Shown here in pieces: positions 5,290 to 8,246 of a stretch of DNA of 8,246 nt; the stretch's first letter is position 1, and every line of letters begins with the position of its first letter. Under the pieces are notes generated by a model. The model worked only from the letters and a program-made list of their open reading frames with translations. It did no database searches and was not told the DNA's origin. Both the position numbers and the translations under genes were made by a program. The stretch is taken from NCBI GenBank assembly GCA_002404295.1, contig DHJK01000094.1, forward strand, positions 26,025 to 34,270, written 5' to 3'. Source of the DNA: Legionellales bacterium UBA4722. GTDB taxonomy: Bacteria; Pseudomonadota; Gammaproteobacteria; DSM-16500.

Positions 5290-6171
5290 ATGTCAGTCAG
5301 CGCAGCACAAGTGAAAGAATTACGTGAACGTACCGGCGCCGGTATGATGGATTGTAAAAAAGTATTGGAAGAAGTGGGTGGTGATGTTCAGCAGGCGATT
5401 GAAATGCTGCGTGTAAAAGGTAAAGCAAAAGCCGAAAAAAGATCATCAAAAGTCGCAGCAGAAGGCGTAGTGAAAATTCAAACATCCGATGATAGCAAGC
5501 AAGCTATCATGATAGAAGTGAATAGCGAAACAGACTTTGTAGGTCGTGATGATAACTTCTTAGGTTTTGTCAATGCGGTGGCAATCGCTGCATTAGCTGC
5601 AAAAGTACAAAACATTGATGATTTAAATAATCTGCAATTAGCAGATTATGGTATGAGCGTTGAAGAAGCGCGTCAGGCACTCGTTTCTAAAGTCGGTGAA
5701 AACGTTAATATACGTCGCATTGTATTTATTGATACAGCAAATGCGATTGGCACTTATTTACATAGTAATCGTATTGGTGTATTGGTTGAATTAGATAACC
5801 AAAATCCTGAAGTAGCTAAAGATATAGCGATGCATGTTGCGGCCTCTAAGCCATTAGTGGTTTCGCCAGAAAATGTGCCAGCGGATATTGTAGCTAGAGA
5901 AAAAGATATCTATCTTGCGCAAGCTCAGGGTAGTGGTAAGCCACAAGATATTATCGAAAAAATGGCGCATGGCCGTTTGAAGAAATTCTTGGATGAAGTT
6001 AGCTTAATGGGGCAGCCTTTTGTTAAAGATCCTAATATGTCTGTAGCTGATTTATTGAATAAAAACCGTGTTAAAGTAATTGCATTTACCCGTTTTGAAG
6101 TGGGTGAAGGTATAGAGAAAGAAAAAGAGGACTTTGTTGAAGCAGTGATGTCGCAAGTACAAGGTAGTTAA
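5290..6171 (+). CDS. tsf: Translation elongation factor Ts
   Basis: This 293-residue EF-Ts (E. coli 283) is the nucleotide exchange factor that releases GDP from EF-Tu. The N-terminal UBA-like domain (about 1-55) has the signature LRERTGAGMMDCKKVLEE, the first part of the EF-Tu contact. The core carries EVNSETDFVGRDDNF, in which TDFV (81-84) includes the Asp-Phe that wedges into the EF-Tu magnesium site. The C-terminal half has MHVAASKPLVVSPENVP and the MAHGRLKKFLDEVSLMGQPF segment typical of two-repeat bacterial EF-Ts. AGGAG (5280-5284) lies five bases before ATG. pyrH starts two bases after the stop, implying translational coupling. Confidence 0.98.
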   Translation: MSVSAAQVKELRERTGAGMMDCKKVLEEVGGDVQQAIEMLRVKGKAKAEKRSSKVAAEGVVKIQTSDDSKQAIMIEVNSETDFVGRDDNFLGFVNAVAIAALAAKVQNIDDLNNLQLADYGMSVEEARQALVSKVGENVNIRRIVFIDTANAIGTYLHSNRIGVLVELDNQNPEVAKDIAMHVAASKPLVVSPENVPADIVAREKDIYLAQAQGSGKPQDIIEKMAHGRLKKFLDEVSLMGQPFVKDPNMSVADLLNKNRVKVIAFTRFEVGEGIEKEKEDFVEAVMSQVQGS

Positions 6172-6173
6172 AT

Positions 6174-6902
6174 ATGCCAAGTAAAACATCTCAGCAACCC
6201 GCTTATAAGCGAATTTTGCTGAAACTCAGTGGTGAAGCGCTTCAGGGTGAAGAGGGTTTTGGTATTCAGCCTGAAAAGCTAGCTCAAGTGGGTGCTGAAA
6301 TTGCTCGTGTTACACAATTGGGGGTGCAAGTTGCCCTAGTGGTTGGCGCGGGTAATTTTATGCGTGGCGCAAATTTTAATGACTCCGAATTAGATCGTGT
6401 CACTGGCGATCAAATGGGTATGTTAGCAACCATTATGAATGCGCTAGCATTACGTGATGCACTCGATAGAAAATCTGTCGCGGTGCAGGTGATGTCGGCG
6501 CTTGCTGTGCATGGTGTTGTGGATTGTTACAATCGCCGTCATGCCTTAGAGGCATTGGATCAAGGTCAGGTTGTCATTTTTGCAGGCGGCACAGGCAATC
6601 CGTTGGTAACCACTGATTCTGCAGCAGCATTACGTGGAATAGAAATCAAAGCAGACCTATTGATTAAAGCAACTAAGGTCGATGGTGTATTTTCAGCAGA
6701 TCCTGTCAAAAATCCGAAAGCAGACTTTTATCCAACACTGACTTATGATCAAGTGATAGAGCGTCGTTTGGGCGTAATGGATTTAAATGCTATTCTCTTA
6801 TGCCAAGAGCATAACCTTGCGCTGCGAGTATTAAATATGAATAAACCGGATGCATTATTGCATACGGTGTTAGGTGAATCAGTAGGCACGTTGGTTCAGT
6901 AA
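6174..6902 (+). CDS. pyrH: Uridylate kinase (UMP kinase)
   Basis: This 242-residue enzyme phosphorylates UMP to UDP in pyrimidine nucleotide synthesis and belongs to the amino acid kinase fold, unlike eukaryotic UMP kinases. Visible motifs are KRILLKLSGEAL (12-23, phosphate-binding Lys17/Gly20), VVGAGNFMRG (56-65), VTGDQMGMLATIMNAL (76-91, UMP contacts), GGTGNPLVTTDSAAALRG (138-155) and KATKVDGVFSADP (165-177). Residues 1-10 are a variable extension. The bacterial enzyme is a hexamer activated by GTP and inhibited by UTP. The start lies two bases after the tsf stop with only a modest AAGG (6161-6164), so ribosomes finishing tsf probably drive its translation. The next gene, frr, begins 16 bases after its stop. 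Confidence 0.98.
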   Translation: MPSKTSQQPAYKRILLKLSGEALQGEEGFGIQPEKLAQVGAEIARVTQLGVQVALVVGAGNFMRGANFNDSELDRVTGDQMGMLATIMNALALRDALDRKSVAVQVMSALAVHGVVDCYNRRHALEALDQGQVVIFAGGTGNPLVTTDSAAALRGIEIKADLLIKATKVDGVFSADPVKNPKADFYPTLTYDQVIERRLGVMDLNAILLCQEHNLALRVLNMNKPDALLHTVLGESVGTLVQ

Positions 6903-6918
6903 AATGGAGTAAAAAAAT

Positions 6919-7473
6919 ATGCATCAAGTTATCAGTGATATAGAAACACGTATGTTAAAAGGTATTGAAGCCTTTAAATTAGAAATGTCAAAAGTACGCA
7001 CGGGTCGTGCACATCCTAGTCTGTTGGATCATGTTCGAGTCGATTACTATGGTACTGAAACACCGTTAAGCCAAGTCTCTAATATTTCTGTAGGGGATGC
7101 GCGTACCTTAGTTATTACTCCATGGGAAAAGCGTCTAACACCTTTAATTGAAAAAGCAATCATGGCCGCAGGTCTTGGTTTAAACCCAACGACATCTGGC
7201 GAGCTTATTCGCATTCCATTACCTGCACTGACCGAAGAGCGACGTAAGGATTTAACGAAAATAGTTCGTAGTGAAGCAGAAGTCGCACGTGTCAGTATTC
7301 GAAATTTACGTCGTGATGGTAATGCGGCATTAAAAGAATTACTCAAAAGCAAAGAAATTGCAGAAGATGAAGAGCATCGTTTGGCGGAAGCAGTGCAGAA
7401 ATTAACTGATAAGCATATTGCAGAAGTTGATCATTTACTTGCAGTGAAAGAAAAAGATTTAATGGCGATCTAA
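6919..7473 (+). CDS. frr: Ribosome recycling factor
   Basis: This 184-residue RRF (E. coli 185) splits the post-termination ribosome together with EF-G. The signature KVRTGRAHPSLLDHVRVDYY occurs near residues 25-44, followed by YGTETPLSQV, and the family block PLPALTEERRKDLTKIVR lies near 100-117. The three-helix tRNA-like domain continues with VSIRNLRRDGN and ends in LAVKEKDLMAI. GGAG (6905-6908) sits 10 bases before the ATG. The stop codon is immediately followed by the uppS ATG with no gap, so uppS is probably translated by reinitiation. Confidence 0.98.
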   Translation: MHQVISDIETRMLKGIEAFKLEMSKVRTGRAHPSLLDHVRVDYYGTETPLSQVSNISVGDARTLVITPWEKRLTPLIEKAIMAAGLGLNPTTSGELIRIPLPALTEERRKDLTKIVRSEAEVARVSIRNLRRDGNAALKELLKSKEIAEDEEHRLAEAVQKLTDKHIAEVDHLLAVKEKDLMAI

Positions 7474-8226
7474 ATGAGCTCGAACTCTACGCAACCGGCC
7501 TTTCAGCTGCTCCCCCGTCATATTGCTATTATCATGGATGGTAATGGTCGTTGGGCGAAGAAAAAATTTCTTCCACGTTTGGCGGGGCATAAAGCAGGTG
7601 TTGAAGCCGTGCAGCAAACGGTTAAGCGATGCGTGGAAAAAAAAATCGAAGTACTTACCTTGTTTGCTTTTAGTAGTGAGAATTGGCGGCGTCCTCAGGA
7701 GGAAGTCAGTTATTTAATGCAGTTATTTATTAATGCGTTAAAAAACGAGGCCAAAAAACTGCACGAACAAAATATACAATTACGTGTGATTGGTGATCGT
7801 ACACGCTTTGATGAAAAGCTTCGTCAGCAGATTGATGAAGTTGAAAATCTGACAGCAAATAATACGGGGCTTAAGTTATTGCTTGCGACCAATTACGGTG
7901 GGCAGTGGGATATTACACAGGCGGTTCAGCGTATTGCAGCTAAAATTGAAAGTGGGGCGATTTCTAGTTTGGCTGTGACAGATGAATTGATTCAACAGCA
8001 TTTATCGTTTGCTGATCTCCCGGATCCTGATTTGTTTATTCGTACGAGTGGTGAGTTGCGGATTAGTAATTTTATTTTGTGGCAATTGGCATATACGGAA
8101 TTGTATTTTTCGGATGTATTGTGGCCGGATTTTAATGGGGATGAGTTGGATAGGGCGTTTGCGTTTTTTACTACGCGGGAAAGGCGGTTTGGCTGTACGA
8201 GTGAGCAAGTAACACAACGAATATAG
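7474..8226 (+). CDS. uppS: Undecaprenyl diphosphate synthase (cis-prenyltransferase)
   Basis: This 250-residue enzyme (E. coli 253) adds eight isopentenyl units to farnesyl diphosphate to make the C55 carrier for peptidoglycan and O-antigen assembly. Signature motifs are IIMDGNGRWAKK with catalytic Asp22, GHKAGVEAV with His39, TLFAFSSENWRRP (63-74, Glu69/Asn70/Trp71), and RTSGELRISNFILWQLAYTE with Arg190 and Arg196 for pyrophosphate binding. YFSDVLWPDF and RERRFG complete the family pattern. It begins directly after the frr stop with no clear ribosome-binding site, suggesting coupling. The TAG stop ends on the first base of the inverted 20-bp repeat, so the last few residues could have been set by an element junction, although the length is normal. 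In related genomes cdsA usually follows; here the window ends. Confidence 0.97.
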   Translation: MSSNSTQPAFQLLPRHIAIIMDGNGRWAKKKFLPRLAGHKAGVEAVQQTVKRCVEKKIEVLTLFAFSSENWRRPQEEVSYLMQLFINALKNEAKKLHEQNIQLRVIGDRTRFDEKLRQQIDEVENLTANNTGLKLLLATNYGGQWDITQAVQRIAAKIESGAISSLAVTDELIQQHLSFADLPDPDLFIRTSGELRISNFILWQLAYTELYFSDVLWPDFNGDELDRAFAFFTTRERRFGCTSEQVTQRI

Positions 8227-8245
8227 CTTAGGACACCTCTCCCCT
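8226..8245. repeat. 20-bp repeat, right copy (inverted relative to the left edge)
   Basis: GCTTAGGACACCTCTCCCCT is the exact reverse complement of positions 1-20. Its first G is the third base of the uppS stop codon. The two copies therefore face each other across the whole window with essential genes between them, and whatever they belong to extends past the window edges. Confidence 0.85.
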
Positions 8246-8246
8246 T

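Noticed and set aside
1..8246. Whole window as a composite transposon bounded by the inverted repeats
   Set aside because: The content is essential chromosomal genes in their usual order with no transposase. Element sequences flanking a chromosomal segment, or a contig break at repeats, explain the ends better.

Overview
The window is a stretch of gammaproteobacterial chromosome with moderate to low GC. The downstream block rpsB-tsf-pyrH-frr-uppS is the classic translation / UMP kinase / undecaprenyl-PP synthase cluster of that class. The upstream genes (a UspA-type protein, CbpA/CbpM, an iron superoxide dismutase) and the AT-leaning composition would fit a Legionellales-like lineage (Legionella, Coxiella and relatives). 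That placement is an inference from gene content and general protein appearance, not a search result.

Layout, left to right. Positions 1-20 are one copy of a 20-bp repeat. A plus-strand stress group follows: a universal stress protein (140-568), the J-domain co-chaperone CbpA (624-1583), its modulator CbpM (1596-1922), and a 47-residue entericidin-type lipoprotein (1922-2065) whose ATG overlaps the cbpM stop. The next region is mostly minus strand and less conserved. It holds a 107-residue protein I do not recognise (2094-2417), a probable frameshifted gene remnant (2564-2740), sodB (2771-3349), a REP-like interspersed repeat (3427-3463) and an exported histidine-phosphatase-like protein (3470-4096). 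A 357-bp intergenic region contains a candidate extended -10 promoter and a structured leader for rpsB. The rest is the plus-strand cluster rpsB (4454-5215), tsf (5290-6171), pyrH (6174-6902), frr (6919-7473) and uppS (7474-8226). The last base of the uppS stop codon is the first base of an inverted copy of the 20-bp repeat (8226-8245).

How it works together. The left group is envelope and protein-quality stress: CbpA is a DnaK co-chaperone, CbpM its inhibitor, and the entericidin-like lipoprotein a small envelope component. SodB removes superoxide. The right cluster links translation (S2, EF-Ts, RRF) with UMP phosphorylation and with synthesis of the lipid carrier for cell-wall building. Short or zero gaps from tsf to uppS indicate co-transcription.

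No tRNA, rRNA, CRISPR array, phage gene or defence system is visible, and nothing amounts to a convincing new system. The items most worth a second look are the inverted 20-bp repeats that close both ends of the window, the alternative pairings in the rpsB leader, the hidden entericidin gene, and the degraded minus-strand segment with its unknown neighbour.
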